Below are positions 46,722 to 55,083 of a DNA stretch of 64,000 nt, one piece after another. Below the pieces are notes generated by a model. It saw only the letters and a program-made list of their open reading frames with translations. It did no database searches and was not told the DNA's origin. This stretch comes from Microcoleus sp. FACHB-831. GTDB taxonomy: Bacteria > Cyanobacteriota > Cyanobacteriia > Cyanobacteriales > FACHB-T130. A program made the translations under genes and the position numbers. The stretch covers positions 1 to 64,000 of the forward strand of contig NZ_JACJON010000037.1 of the NCBI RefSeq assembly GCF_014695585.1, in the 5' to 3' direction. The stretch's first letter is position 1; each line of letters starts with the position of its first letter.

Positions 46722-47456
46722 TCATCCTTGCTTTACGCTTTCAATGAATTGCAACATCTGCTGATAGTGTGTACCTTTCCAAAATATTTGATTGCACGAT
46801 TGACAGCGGCTAAATTCATCATAATTTTGCCGAGTCTGGGGTGGCAGTTGGTCGATAATGGCTTCTTTAGAAACTGATTCTAAAGTACCGTTGCAGCGAA
46901 TGCAGCGTCGAAATGGGGAAATCGCTCCGAATAAATTAAAGCGTCGCAAAACTTCAACTATTTGGAGTTGGGGATTAGTTTCGCGGACTGAGTAGCCGTG
47001 CGTGACGAGACTGCGCTTGAGCAAGCCGCGATCGCGCGTTAGCAATATCCTCCCTTCACTGCTCGATATCTTAGCTAATTGCTCATCCTCATAATCATTG
47101 CGATACAACGTATCAAAACCCAACAACCGCAGCGAATTTGCTAGCTTGCCCAAGTGAATATCCAACACAAACCGTGTCGGCGGTTGCGATCGCAGATGTA
47201 CTTTAGGCTCGATATCAACTGCCGCAAAAACGGGATAAACGCTAATTTTGTCTCCATCTTGCAATATATAAGAAAAGTCTACAGACGCATCGTTAACCAC
47301 AATTAAGTCAACTTCTGTATGCGGCACTCCCAAAGATTCGATCGTGTCTTTGATGGAAACTCGACCATCAAAGAAATGAGTAAAAGCAATCTCTCTTCTA
47401 CTAGGGGGTAGAAAATGATTGAACGTTGGGTGGAAGCGAAAATCAGCTTGATTCAT
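46722..47456 (-). CDS. Mut7-C RNase-domain protein with N-terminal ubiquitin-like fold
   Basis: This 244-residue protein has an N-terminal beta-grasp domain (about 1-85; VDLIVVNDASVDFSYILQDG, KISVYPVFAA) of the MoaD/ubiquitin type. A Mut7-C domain follows, a PIN-like predicted RNase (about 93-240): FVLDIHLGKLANSLRLLGFD, YEDEQLAKIS and ILLTRDRGLL provide the acidic residues. A zinc ribbon lies at CIRCNG and CQSCNQ. Bacterial proteins of this layout are presumed to act on RNA, but no function is proven to my knowledge. A hairpin abuts its start codon. It converges with the giant exoprotein gene. Confidence 0.88.
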   Translation of the reverse strand: MNQADFRFHPTFNHFLPPSRREIAFTHFFDGRVSIKDTIESLGVPHTEVDLIVVNDASVDFSYILQDGDKISVYPVFAAVDIEPKVHLRSQPPTRFVLDIHLGKLANSLRLLGFDTLYRNDYEDEQLAKISSSEGRILLTRDRGLLKRSLVTHGYSVRETNPQLQIVEVLRRFNLFGAISPFRRCIRCNGTLESVSKEAIIDQLPPQTRQNYDEFSRCQSCNQIFWKGTHYQQMLQFIESVKQG

Positions 47457-47500
47457 CTAGACTACCGACACCTGACGGCTACCTCGTGCCGCCAGTCTAG
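47457..47500 (-). promoter_or_regulatory. Hairpin abutting the Mut7-C start codon
   Basis: CTAGACT (47457-47463) and AGTCTAG (47494-47500) form a perfect 7-bp stem, with CGGC/GCCG inside. The stem ends directly at the ATG (47456). The only SD-like word (GAGG on the minus strand) sits in the loop, so folding would set its exposure and its distance from the ATG. Confidence 0.45.
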
Positions 47501-47588
47501 CAGGTACGGTAAACACTGCCCACCTTAACTAGCTGGTTGCTTAAAGTAAAAGAGTGGCCTAAATGTACTTCCTTAACAAAACCTAATC

Positions 47589-48980
47589 GTGACAGTAACA
47601 GCAGTTAATCCCTATCTAGATAACAACTTCGCCCCAGTATCAGAGGAAACTACCGCCGATGACCTCGTGGTGCTGGGGGAACTACCCGCCGACTTATCGG
47701 GGATGTTCGTCCGCAATGGCCCCAATCCTCAATTTCCCCCAAGCGATCGCTACCACTGGTTTGAGGGGGATGGAATGCTGCATGGCGTGCATCTTGGCAA
47801 TGGCAAAGCTAGCTATCGCAACCGCTACGTGCAGACACAGAAATATAAAAGCGAACGGGATGCTAATCGCGCTATGTTGGGGGGATTGTTTGGAAGTTCC
47901 CCTAAAGACCGTCCCCGCGTTTCTGGAAATACAGCGAATACCGCTTTTGTTTACCACGCCGGACGCTTGCTAGCTTTGTGGGAAGGCGGAGAACCACACG
48001 CTATCGAACTTCCCAGCTTAGACACAGTTGGCTCATACAATTATGGTGGCAAGCTGGCATCATCTTTCACCGCGCATCCCAAAGTCGATCCCATAACTGG
48101 CGAAATGATGTTCTTTGGCTACTCCCCAGTAGCGCCGCCGTACTTGCACTATGGCGTTGTCTCCGCAGAGGGGGAACTGTTGCGGACGGTTCCGATTGAG
48201 TTGCCAATGGGAGTGATGATGCACGACTTTGCCATCACCCAAAATTACAGCATCTTCATGGATTTGCCCCTAACTTTTAGCATGCAAAGGGCACAGCGGG
48301 GCGAACCACTCTTAATGTTTGAATCCAACCGTGCGAGTCGTTTTGGCATCGTTCCTCGACACGGAGATAACAGTAATATCGGCTGGTTTGAGACTGCTGC
48401 TTGCTACGTCTTCCATACGCTGAATGCTTATGAAGATGGCGATGAAATTGTCTTAATTGCCAGCCGTATGAATGGGACAACCGTACTTGGAGCGTCAAAT
48501 AATAACCATGATGGTAAGAGCGATATTCCCCTGCTGCATCGTTGGCGGTTTAATCTGAAGACTGGTGCTATTAAAGAAGAGTATCTTGATGATGTCGCCT
48601 CAGAATTTCCTCGTATAAACGAGCAACTTTTAGGTAGAAATTCTAGATACGGCTACACTTCGCGCAGCGCTCCTACCAGTATGCCCCTCTTTGATGGGTT
48701 GATCAAGTATGACTTATTAAATGGTTCCTCTCAAACTCACAAATTCGGACGCGATCGCTATGGCGGTGAAGGCGTTTTTGTCCCTCGTCCTAATGCTACA
48801 ACTGAAGATGATGGTTGGCTGCTCACTTTCGTCCGCGACACCATAGAAGAAACCTCTGAATTAGTGGTAGTAAGCGCTAAAGATATGACTGCGGAACCTG
48901 TCGCCCGCGTTATCATTCCTCAGCGCGTTCCTTATGGTTTTCATGGCACTTGGGTTGCCGATTCCCAGATTGCTGGGTAA
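47589..48980 (+). CDS. Carotenoid oxygenase (apocarotenoid-cleaving family)
   Basis: This is a 463-residue non-haem iron dioxygenase of the RPE65/CCD family, which cleaves carotenoids or apocarotenoids at a double bond. The start is GTG. The N-terminal signature is GMFVRNGPNPQFPPSDRYHW, followed by WFEGDGMLHGV. Four His likely bind iron: TAHPKVDP, MMHDFAITQNY, CYVFHTLNAYEDGDE and PYGFHGTWV near the end. The family in cyanobacteria includes ACO and NSC types; which one this is cannot be told from sequence alone. It is followed by a clear bidirectional hairpin terminator at 49031. Confidence 0.93.
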   Translation: MTVTAVNPYLDNNFAPVSEETTADDLVVLGELPADLSGMFVRNGPNPQFPPSDRYHWFEGDGMLHGVHLGNGKASYRNRYVQTQKYKSERDANRAMLGGLFGSSPKDRPRVSGNTANTAFVYHAGRLLALWEGGEPHAIELPSLDTVGSYNYGGKLASSFTAHPKVDPITGEMMFFGYSPVAPPYLHYGVVSAEGELLRTVPIELPMGVMMHDFAITQNYSIFMDLPLTFSMQRAQRGEPLLMFESNRASRFGIVPRHGDNSNIGWFETAACYVFHTLNAYEDGDEIVLIASRMNGTTVLGASNNNHDGKSDIPLLHRWRFNLKTGAIKEEYLDDVASEFPRINEQLLGRNSRYGYTSRSAPTSMPLFDGLIKYDLLNGSSQTHKFGRDRYGGEGVFVPRPNATTEDDGWLLTFVRDTIEETSELVVVSAKDMTAEPVARVIIPQRVPYGFHGTWVADSQIAG

Positions 48981-49030
48981 TATCAAATCCAATAATTTTT
49001 AGATAAGACTCGATCCGCCCAACACCCCGT

Positions 49031-49058
49031 AAAAAGGGGGGCTATGTTCCCCCTTTTT
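49031..49058 (+). terminator. Terminator of the carotenoid oxygenase gene
   Basis: AAAAAGGGGG and CCCCCTTTTT form a perfect 10-bp stem with a short loop and end in a T-run on both strands. It can also serve the convergent methyltransferase gene ending at 49115. Confidence 0.85.
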
Positions 49059-49114
49059 CTGCTTCCCCGTGCGAACTGGGAACCTATGCATTGAGACTCC
49101 GCTACCAGTTGAAA

Positions 49115-49858
49115 CTATTGGCTATCAGATTTAACGGCTTTACCGATATACATTAACGATGTATTGTTATTAATTTGCCCTTTAAAATTACCCTTTTTTT
49201 TATAGCGTATATAGGAAAGAATATTTTCGTGTAATCGCCCACCAAACAAGTCGAATCCTTTAATGCCTATACTATTGAATCCAGTTTTATGCAGCAAATC
49301 GGTTAATTCTTCTGGCTTAATAAACTTTTCCCAATCGTGAACGCCGCGCGGAATTTCTTGCAAGATATTTTCTAGGAGCCAAATCATTACCAGTTTAGAT
49401 TTTAAGTTCCTATTAATTGTGTCGAAAAAGAATAATCCGTTAGGTTGGAGGACTCTATGAATTTCTTTAACTGTTTTAGACAAATCGGCGATATGTTCTA
49501 AAACATCAACGCATATTACAACATCAAAGGCGCGATCGCGATAAGGCAGGCTTTCTGCAAAGCCTTGCTGATAATCAATCTCAAGACCGCTGCTAACTGC
49601 ATGCATATCGGCTTGTCTAATACATTTTGCAGATTGGTCTATACCCGATACAATAGCGCCTTTTTTTGCTATAAATTCGCAAGTGAAACCGCCACCACAG
49701 CCAACATCTAATACTTTCAAATCCTGCCAATTAGAAACAAAGCGATCGCAAAACTCGAAGCGCGGTTGATTTAGATGATATAGAGCGTAGATTTTAGCAT
49801 CTTCTTCCCACCAGCTATCTGCACTCAAATCATAAAATTTTAAATCATTTTTTTTCAT
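49115..49858 (-). CDS. UbiG-like SAM methyltransferase
   Basis: This 247-residue protein resembles UbiG-type O-methyltransferases: LKFYDLSADSWWEEDAKIYA at the N-terminus, VLDVGCGGGFTCEFIAKKGA as the SAM site, IVSGIDQSAKCI, and DVVICVDVLEHI at motif III. Cyanobacteria make plastoquinone, not ubiquinone, so a true UbiG role is unlikely; a different quinone or small-molecule substrate is more plausible. It is not next to quinone genes. It is AT-rich relative to the flanking genes. Confidence 0.85.
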   Translation of the reverse strand: MKKNDLKFYDLSADSWWEEDAKIYALYHLNQPRFEFCDRFVSNWQDLKVLDVGCGGGFTCEFIAKKGAIVSGIDQSAKCIRQADMHAVSSGLEIDYQQGFAESLPYRDRAFDVVICVDVLEHIADLSKTVKEIHRVLQPNGLFFFDTINRNLKSKLVMIWLLENILQEIPRGVHDWEKFIKPEELTDLLHKTGFNSIGIKGFDLFGGRLHENILSYIRYKKKGNFKGQINNNTSLMYIGKAVKSDSQ

Positions 49859-50030
49859 AATTGCGTTATATTTTTAACCAAACTAATAGTATACAAGTTT
49901 GTTATGCAAAAAAATAATTTCTTATATCAAATCAGGTGAATTGCCCGCAATAAAAATATCCTAAAAGCAACCCATACCCTAAGAGAGATGGGTGCCGATA
50001 AGCATCTTTACCGTACCTAAAAATATAAGA

Positions 50031-51401
50031 TTACAGAGGCTTAATATGCCCTCTTAGACTATGTTCAACCTTACCAGGCTGACGAACGGGAGCAATTTCA
50101 GAACGTTCTGGCGTCACCGTCCAATCATAATGGCGCAGCAGATAAGAAAGGACAATTTTCATCTCCATTTGAGCAAATTCAAACCCCAAACAACTGTGGG
50201 GGCCATTGCCAAAACCCACCAGTGCCAAAGGATGTTTTTTATCTTCTTCGCGACCTGGTGCAAATCGGTCGGGGTCAAAGCGATCCGGCTCGGCGTACAA
50301 TTCTGGAAGGCGGTGAGTCAGCATTGGCGAGATAGTCACAAACCAGCCAGCGGGGATGCGATAACCAGCATACTCAATATCTTTCAAAACGCCGCGACTA
50401 AAGCCAAAAACTGGGGGATAAAGGCGTTCTCCTTCTTTGAGTACGTTAGTAAGTTGGGGAAGTTGCTTGAGATGCGATAGGGTAAGGGGTGCGTCACCGA
50501 CAACTTCAGCTTGTTCTAAGCGCAAGCGATCGCGCCACTGGGGATGATTTCCCAACTCAAACAATACCCAACTCAGCAACGTGGCTGTAGTCTCGTGTCC
50601 GGCAAACAACAGCAGCAACGCCTCATTAATTACCTGCGCTTCGCTTAACTTGTTGCCGTCTTCATCTTCCGCCGCCAGCAGCAACCCCAAAACGTCTTTT
50701 GATTCCTGCAAATTGCCCGCAGCCTGACGTTCTGCAATGATTTTTTGCAAAAAAGCTATTAATTTACGACGGTCATCTTGACCGCGACCGTACAGCGTAA
50801 AAGGGACATCCCACTTCAGCAGCGCTAGTCTGCTTTCCATCAGTTGCGTAAACCACTTACTCGTCTGTTCGACTTCGCCCTGCGTTTGGGTTCCCAAAAA
50901 AAGGCGAGTAGCAACGCTCAGGGTCAGCTTGCGGAAGTCGGAATCTAGAGGAATAGTACCGCGCTCGCCCCAATCTTTGAGGAAGTTTTGCACGACATCT
51001 TGGATCGTGTCAAAGTAGGTAGCGATCGCCTTGCCATGAAACGCTGGATACATCAACCGCCTCGTCGCTCGATGTTCCTCGCCATCTTGCAACAAAATGC
51101 TCTTGCCAAACAGTGGTTTCAGAAACGCCCACCCCTGCTCTGACGACATATGCTCTGCTTGTTCCACCAGCACCACCCGATTCGCATCGGGGCCAATCAA
51201 ATAAGCACCTTTACGCCCTAAAATTCGCGTCTTAAAAACCGAACCATAGCGCCCGAAACGCCGCCAGTAAAACAGTTCTAAATCTCCGAACAGTTCCAGC
51301 GCCTCCCCAAGGTAGGGCAAACCATAGCTACCAGGCATCTCTTCTGCGGATTTCAGTTGCGCCTTAGTTTGGACAACCATATTCTTGTGCATCTCCCACA
51401 A
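50031..51401 (-). CDS. Cytochrome P450 (CYP120-like)
   Basis: This haem mono-oxygenase of about 456 residues has all P450 landmarks: the proline-rich entry GSYGLPYLGEALELFGD, the I-helix AGHETTATLLSW for oxygen activation, the K-helix EGERLYPPVFGF, and the haem loop FGNGPHSCLGFEFA with Cys404. The sequence is closest in feel to CYP120, the retinoid-hydroxylating family first seen in Synechocystis; this is recall, not a search. A carotenoid oxygenase lies about 1 kb downstream of its stop codon, which fits apocarotenoid metabolism by position only. The ATG at 51380 is a possible shorter start. Confidence 0.93.
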   Translation of the reverse strand: MWEMHKNMVVQTKAQLKSAEEMPGSYGLPYLGEALELFGDLELFYWRRFGRYGSVFKTRILGRKGAYLIGPDANRVVLVEQAEHMSSEQGWAFLKPLFGKSILLQDGEEHRATRRLMYPAFHGKAIATYFDTIQDVVQNFLKDWGERGTIPLDSDFRKLTLSVATRLFLGTQTQGEVEQTSKWFTQLMESRLALLKWDVPFTLYGRGQDDRRKLIAFLQKIIAERQAAGNLQESKDVLGLLLAAEDEDGNKLSEAQVINEALLLLFAGHETTATLLSWVLFELGNHPQWRDRLRLEQAEVVGDAPLTLSHLKQLPQLTNVLKEGERLYPPVFGFSRGVLKDIEYAGYRIPAGWFVTISPMLTHRLPELYAEPDRFDPDRFAPGREEDKKHPLALVGFGNGPHSCLGFEFAQMEMKIVLSYLLRHYDWTVTPERSEIAPVRQPGKVEHSLRGHIKPL

Positions 51402-51511
51402 CTCGTTTCTAGCATAGCGACGTGCAGCTAAAAATCACAGGCAGATAATCAAAAGAAGCCCCAACCTTCGTACAATTAGGTTGTTAGATATCACGAGCTA
51501 GGAAATTAACA

Positions 51512-51829
51512 ATGCCAGCAGCGGTCGGTATGATTGAAGTGAAAGGTCTTCCTCCTGCGCTAGCAGTAGCAGACGCAATGGTTAAAGCAGCCCGCGTGAC
51601 GCTGGTCGGTTGTGAAAAAGTTAGCAGCGCCCGCTACACTGTCATTGTCCGGGGGAGCGTGTCGGAGGTGACAGTCTCTGTTGACGCTGGGCTTGATGCG
51701 ATAAAGCGAGTCACTAGCGAGGAAAATTTATTTTTATCCTCCCACGTCATTGCCAGTCCCCATGAAAATATAGAGTGCGTTCTGCCAATCCACTACACAG
51801 AATCGACCGATCAGTTCCGACTGGGGTGA
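51512..51829 (+). CDS. ccmK: Carboxysome shell protein, CcmK-type, orphan paralogue
   Basis: This 105-residue BMC-domain protein should form hexamers in the carboxysome shell. It carries the CcmK signature [20 protein letters not shown], then [14 protein letters not shown] and [20 protein letters not shown]. Where CcmK1/CcmK2 have KIGSG at the central pore, this protein has KVSSA, and a short insertion ([10 protein letters not shown]) precedes the conserved [12 protein letters not shown]. These changes may alter pore selectivity. No other ccm gene is nearby. Its TGA overlaps the ATG of the next gene (TGATG), so the two are translationally coupled. Confidence 0.92.
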   Translation: MPAAVGMIEVKGLPPALAVADAMVKAARVTLVGCEKVSSARYTVIVRGSVSEVTVSVDAGLDAIKRVTSEENLFLSSHVIASPHENIECVLPIHYTESTDQFRLG

Positions 51830-52560
51830 TGCAGAACGTCTCTATCGTCATTCCCGCTTTGAATGAGGCGAAGTGTCTACAGCGTACTCTGCGTCAGCTT
51901 AGTCTCTTAGATCCTCCCGCGTGGGAAGTGGTAGTAGTGGATGGCGGGAGTGAAGACGAAACGGTTGCGATCGCTATCTCATCTGGGGTGCGTGTCATCC
52001 ACTCGAATGGGCGGGGGCGATCGCTACAAATGAACCAAGGCGCAGAAGCAGCAACAGGAGAAATTGTCTGCTTTCTACATGCCGACACTTCTGTGCCAGA
52101 TGACCTTATTGCAATTATCGATAAGACTTTATCAGATAAGAGCGTTGCCTGCGGGGGATTTATTTCCCTGATGGCGGGTGAATCGACAACGCGCTGGGGA
52201 GTTTCGCTGCATAATTACCTGAAAACTTACTACGCGCCCCTGCTTTTCCGACCCCGGCTATTTTTTAAGGGGTTGCGCTTGTTATTTGGCGATCAGGTAA
52301 TGTTCTGTCGCCGCGCCGATTTTTGGGATTGCGGGGGTTTTGACCCTGCCCTCCCGATTATGGAAGAAGCTGATTTGTGCGTTAAGTTGGTGCAACGGGG
52401 ACGAATACGCCAAGTGAATCGCGTCGTCCAAAGTAGCGATCGCCGCGTGGCGCGTTGGGGTAGTCTTAAAGCTACGGCAATTTACGTTTATATTGGCTTT
52501 CTTTGGGGTATTGGAGTAAATGCAACCTACCTCAAAAAGTTCTATGACGATATTCGCTAA
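51829..52560 (+). CDS. GT2 glycosyltransferase, TIGR04283-like
   Basis: This protein has 243 residues from the ATG at 51829, which overlaps the stop of the CcmK-type gene; a longer in-frame reading from 51775 would run inside that gene. The GT-A fold shows SIVIPALNEAKCLQRTLRQL, VVVVDGGSEDETVAIA, GRGRSLQMNQGAEAATGEI and the metal-binding FLHADTSVPDD. A hydrophobic C-terminal stretch (AIYVYIGFLWGIGVNATYL) follows. It fits the TIGR04283 family, some members of which lie in arsenosugar clusters; no arsenic genes are visible here, so that role is unsupported. Confidence 0.9.
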   Translation: MQNVSIVIPALNEAKCLQRTLRQLSLLDPPAWEVVVVDGGSEDETVAIAISSGVRVIHSNGRGRSLQMNQGAEAATGEIVCFLHADTSVPDDLIAIIDKTLSDKSVACGGFISLMAGESTTRWGVSLHNYLKTYYAPLLFRPRLFFKGLRLLFGDQVMFCRRADFWDCGGFDPALPIMEEADLCVKLVQRGRIRQVNRVVQSSDRRVARWGSLKATAIYVYIGFLWGIGVNATYLKKFYDDIR

Positions 52561-52587
52561 AAAGTAGCCCGAACCTGCCCGCCTGAT

Positions 52588-53283
52588 TTATATCTGATTG
52601 AGGTTCCAGTCATAATACAGATAGCTAATTGGCGTATTCGACCCTATCGGTATATCTGTTTTTAGGTAGGATTTGATGTAATCTGGAACTGAAGAAGCGA
52701 CTTTAAGAAAATCCGCCTTGTACCACTTAAAAATTGGGCTACAGTAGAGAGTACCTGTTGCGGAATCGTAGCGAACTTTATCGGTGTTATTGATAAACCG
52801 GATAGCATCATCTTCAAGTTGCAATCGCACTTTCTCTGGCCAATAAGCACCATTACGCAACAACGGGCAACCTAATGAAACGCAGACAAGTGCAAAGTGA
52901 ATTCTAGGTTCATCAAATTCTTGTCTAAGAACGCCATGTTCAATCTGATTTAAACTGTAGCGCTTACCTGCAATACTATAGACAGGTTTGATAAAAAACC
53001 CCAAGAAGGCAACCCAGTTAGGGATACCTAAAATTTTCGGTCTTATGGAAGTAATTGGGTAGTTTTCTATTACTTGCTGGATAGCGATCGCATTATACAA
53101 ATTTATCCACAAGGCCAATTTTTCATCCGCGTTAGTATAAGCTTCTAAATTCAGTTGCGAAATCTCCTCCAACCACCGTGAAAGCGCCTGCGGTTGTTCA
53201 GATTTCCAAGCCCGATAATTGACACGCCCCTGCGTATTCACATACTGGCGTAGCAGGTTATCCCAAGGAGTAAAATTAATCAT
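52588..53283 (-). CDS. DUF547 family protein
   Basis: This 231-residue protein matches the DUF547 family, recognisable from KLALWINLYNAIAIQQVI near the N-terminus, the central LNQIEHGVLRQEF, and HFALVCVSLGCPLLR with two conserved Cys. DUF547 proteins have been proposed to relate to thiol-protease folds, but I know of no proven activity. It has no signal peptide in this reading. It lies 33 bp downstream of the 53317 gene on the same strand, so the two probably form an operon. Confidence 0.88.
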   Translation of the reverse strand: MINFTPWDNLLRQYVNTQGRVNYRAWKSEQPQALSRWLEEISQLNLEAYTNADEKLALWINLYNAIAIQQVIENYPITSIRPKILGIPNWVAFLGFFIKPVYSIAGKRYSLNQIEHGVLRQEFDEPRIHFALVCVSLGCPLLRNGAYWPEKVRLQLEDDAIRFINNTDKVRYDSATGTLYCSPIFKWYKADFLKVASSVPDYIKSYLKTDIPIGSNTPISYLYYDWNLNQI

Positions 53284-53316
53284 TTTTCTAAATTCGCAAC
53301 TTATTAACTTCTTGCA

Positions 53317-54402
53317 CTACTTTAGAGACTTCTGTATTTCAGCGCCCTTTTTTGTAGGGGCAATATCCCCCTGTTTTCTCCTGCGGTGGGGTATCTCTTT
53401 TCCTTCCCAAATTGGCAACTTGTTAATATCTTGCAGAGTTAAATCTACATAACTAACGCCCTTCTCCCGATCAATATCTTGACCAAAATAACCTTGAGGG
53501 CCATCATGAGTTTGCGGGCCGATAGTGCGTGCTGTATAACGACCTTGCAGACGCGCTTGATTAAATTCCGAACCCACATTCACCAACCAGCGCGTTGGAA
53601 ACACAACAGCACCTATATCCTCAACCCAGTCCCTACGACCTCGAAGGTGATAGAAACTATCAAGTTTATTAAAGCCATTCCTGCCATTAAATACGCCACC
53701 AGCAGAAACTATAATTATATTGGCATCTACCAACTCCTTAAGATAGGGAGCTGCACCCAAAGCAACTTCTATGCCACCGCTAGTACCAGCTAGAATAATT
53801 TTAATAGGTTTATCAGGAGATTGTGGTATTGGATGCTGGGCATTCATTCGGTCGATGATAGCATTAGCAATCCCCTGATTATAAATAGTTCCATAACGTG
53901 GGTCTGCCGATATCGCAAATCGCCACAAGTTGCGTATTTTGAGCAGTAAATCTGTTACTGTTTGCCAGCCTTTTGACTCGCGTCCCCAGCGCCATACTGG
54001 TGCGAATAATCGCTCCCCTCCTAAACTTTTATTAGCGGCTGAATAAGGGAAAACATCTCCTACCGCTACGCAGTTGGGATGACTCTGAACTAAACGATCG
54101 AGAAAGTATGCTTCCCCTTCAGTTAATTCATCGCCAGAAAAATCTCCCACTCCTGGCAAATAGATAATGTAACAATTGATATTAGAAGATTTTCCAACAA
54201 GTGTTGAGTTATTGGTAGCAGGCAAACTTAAATGCCTGTGTTTCTTCAAACCTAGACCTTCAGCCCCTTGATTTAGCCACCATACCATAGTCCCCACAGG
54301 TGAAGTGATTCCCCAGACCATGAGTATGATAAGAGCTAGAACTAATAGCCTCAAGGTTCCACCCCGAAGCCATCTAATTAGTTGCAAAAGGAACTCAAAC
54401 AT
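53317..54402 (-). CDS. Conserved membrane-anchored alpha/beta-hydrolase-like protein
   Basis: This 361-residue protein has an N-terminal membrane helix (LRLLVLALIILMVWGITSPV) and then a long soluble domain. IIYLPGVGDFSGDELTEGE resembles the oxyanion region, and IILAGTSGGIEVALGAAPYL resembles a nucleophile elbow with Ser. Later, PQTHDGPQGYFG may provide His or Asp. The protein looks conserved among cyanobacteria, but I cannot name it. It precedes the DUF547 gene with a 33-bp gap. A 12-bp palindrome lies upstream in the divergent region with the YIP1-like gene. Confidence 0.7.
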   Translation of the reverse strand: MFEFLLQLIRWLRGGTLRLLVLALIILMVWGITSPVGTMVWWLNQGAEGLGLKKHRHLSLPATNNSTLVGKSSNINCYIIYLPGVGDFSGDELTEGEAYFLDRLVQSHPNCVAVGDVFPYSAANKSLGGERLFAPVWRWGRESKGWQTVTDLLLKIRNLWRFAISADPRYGTIYNQGIANAIIDRMNAQHPIPQSPDKPIKIILAGTSGGIEVALGAAPYLKELVDANIIIVSAGGVFNGRNGFNKLDSFYHLRGRRDWVEDIGAVVFPTRWLVNVGSEFNQARLQGRYTARTIGPQTHDGPQGYFGQDIDREKGVSYVDLTLQDINKLPIWEGKEIPHRRRKQGDIAPTKKGAEIQKSLK

Positions 54403-54460
54403 TTAATTACGTCGAAATTGTTGGCCTTTTTGGTGTAGTTTACTTTATGAAACACTAGGT

Positions 54461-54472
54461 CAATCTAGATTG
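54461..54472. promoter_or_regulatory. Perfect 12-bp palindrome in a divergent promoter region
   Basis: CAATCTAGATTG lies between the starts of the hydrolase-like gene (54402) and the YIP1-like gene (54502). The position suits an operator for a dimeric regulator of both genes. It could also be chance. Confidence 0.3.
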
Positions 54473-54501
54473 TCATCAATCGCAAGTAGTAGGTAAACAA
54501 C

Positions 54502-55083
54502 GTGAGCGGCGGAGATACAAAAAACAATTTACGCAGGACACTTTGGAATGCACTAGCTTTGGATGCAAATCTTTACGAAAATGCTGCTAATAATTCTAAA
54601 ACACATAGGTTAGCCCTAACAATTGTAATTTTAGCAGCCGTGTCCCATGCGTTGGGCAGCAGTGTCATCTTATTAATTAGCGTGACCAAGTTTCCTCCTC
54701 TTCCTATACTGGTTTTAGCGGTTGTAATTGATGTTTTGAGCGTAGTATTGGGCTACTATTTTTGGACTTTAACCATCTGGAAGATAGGACAGTGGCTAAG
54801 ACCAAATCACGCCAAATATGGAGATTTGCTTAGTCCTATTGGTTTTGCCTATGCTACCCAAGTGCTGAACTTCTTAACAGTAATTCCTTTACTAGGAGAA
54901 CCAATTCAATTGGCTTTAGCGGTGTGGAGTTTGCTAGCTGTTATTGTGGCAGTACGCCAAGGGTTAGATATCAGCAATCGCACTTCTACATTAATATGTT
55001 TGGTGGGCTGGCCTTTAGTTCAGATAGCCATCGGTTCCGTACAACGTTTGGAATTTATGCTATTAAATCGCTTTTCGGGTTAA
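54502..55083 (+). CDS. YIP1-like multi-pass membrane protein
   Basis: This 193-residue protein starts at GTG. It has four to five hydrophobic helices: ALTIVILAAVSHALGSSVIL, PILVLAVVIDVLSVVLGYYF, LLSPIGFAYATQVLNFLTVI, LALAVWSLLAVIVAVRQGL and LICLVGWPLVQIAIGS. The pattern, with Pro-Gly in the FAYATQVL/IPLLG turn, fits the YIP1 family. Bacterial members have no settled function. Its 3' end overlaps the convergent hydrolase gene by 4 bp. Confidence 0.82.
   Translation: MSGGDTKNNLRRTLWNALALDANLYENAANNSKTHRLALTIVILAAVSHALGSSVILLISVTKFPPLPILVLAVVIDVLSVVLGYYFWTLTIWKIGQWLRPNHAKYGDLLSPIGFAYATQVLNFLTVIPLLGEPIQLALAVWSLLAVIVAVRQGLDISNRTSTLICLVGWPLVQIAIGSVQRLEFMLLNRFSG

Noticed and set aside
49115-49858. 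True UbiG of ubiquinone synthesis
   Set aside because: Cyanobacteria use plastoquinone and no quinone genes are adjacent; only family-level similarity is claimed.
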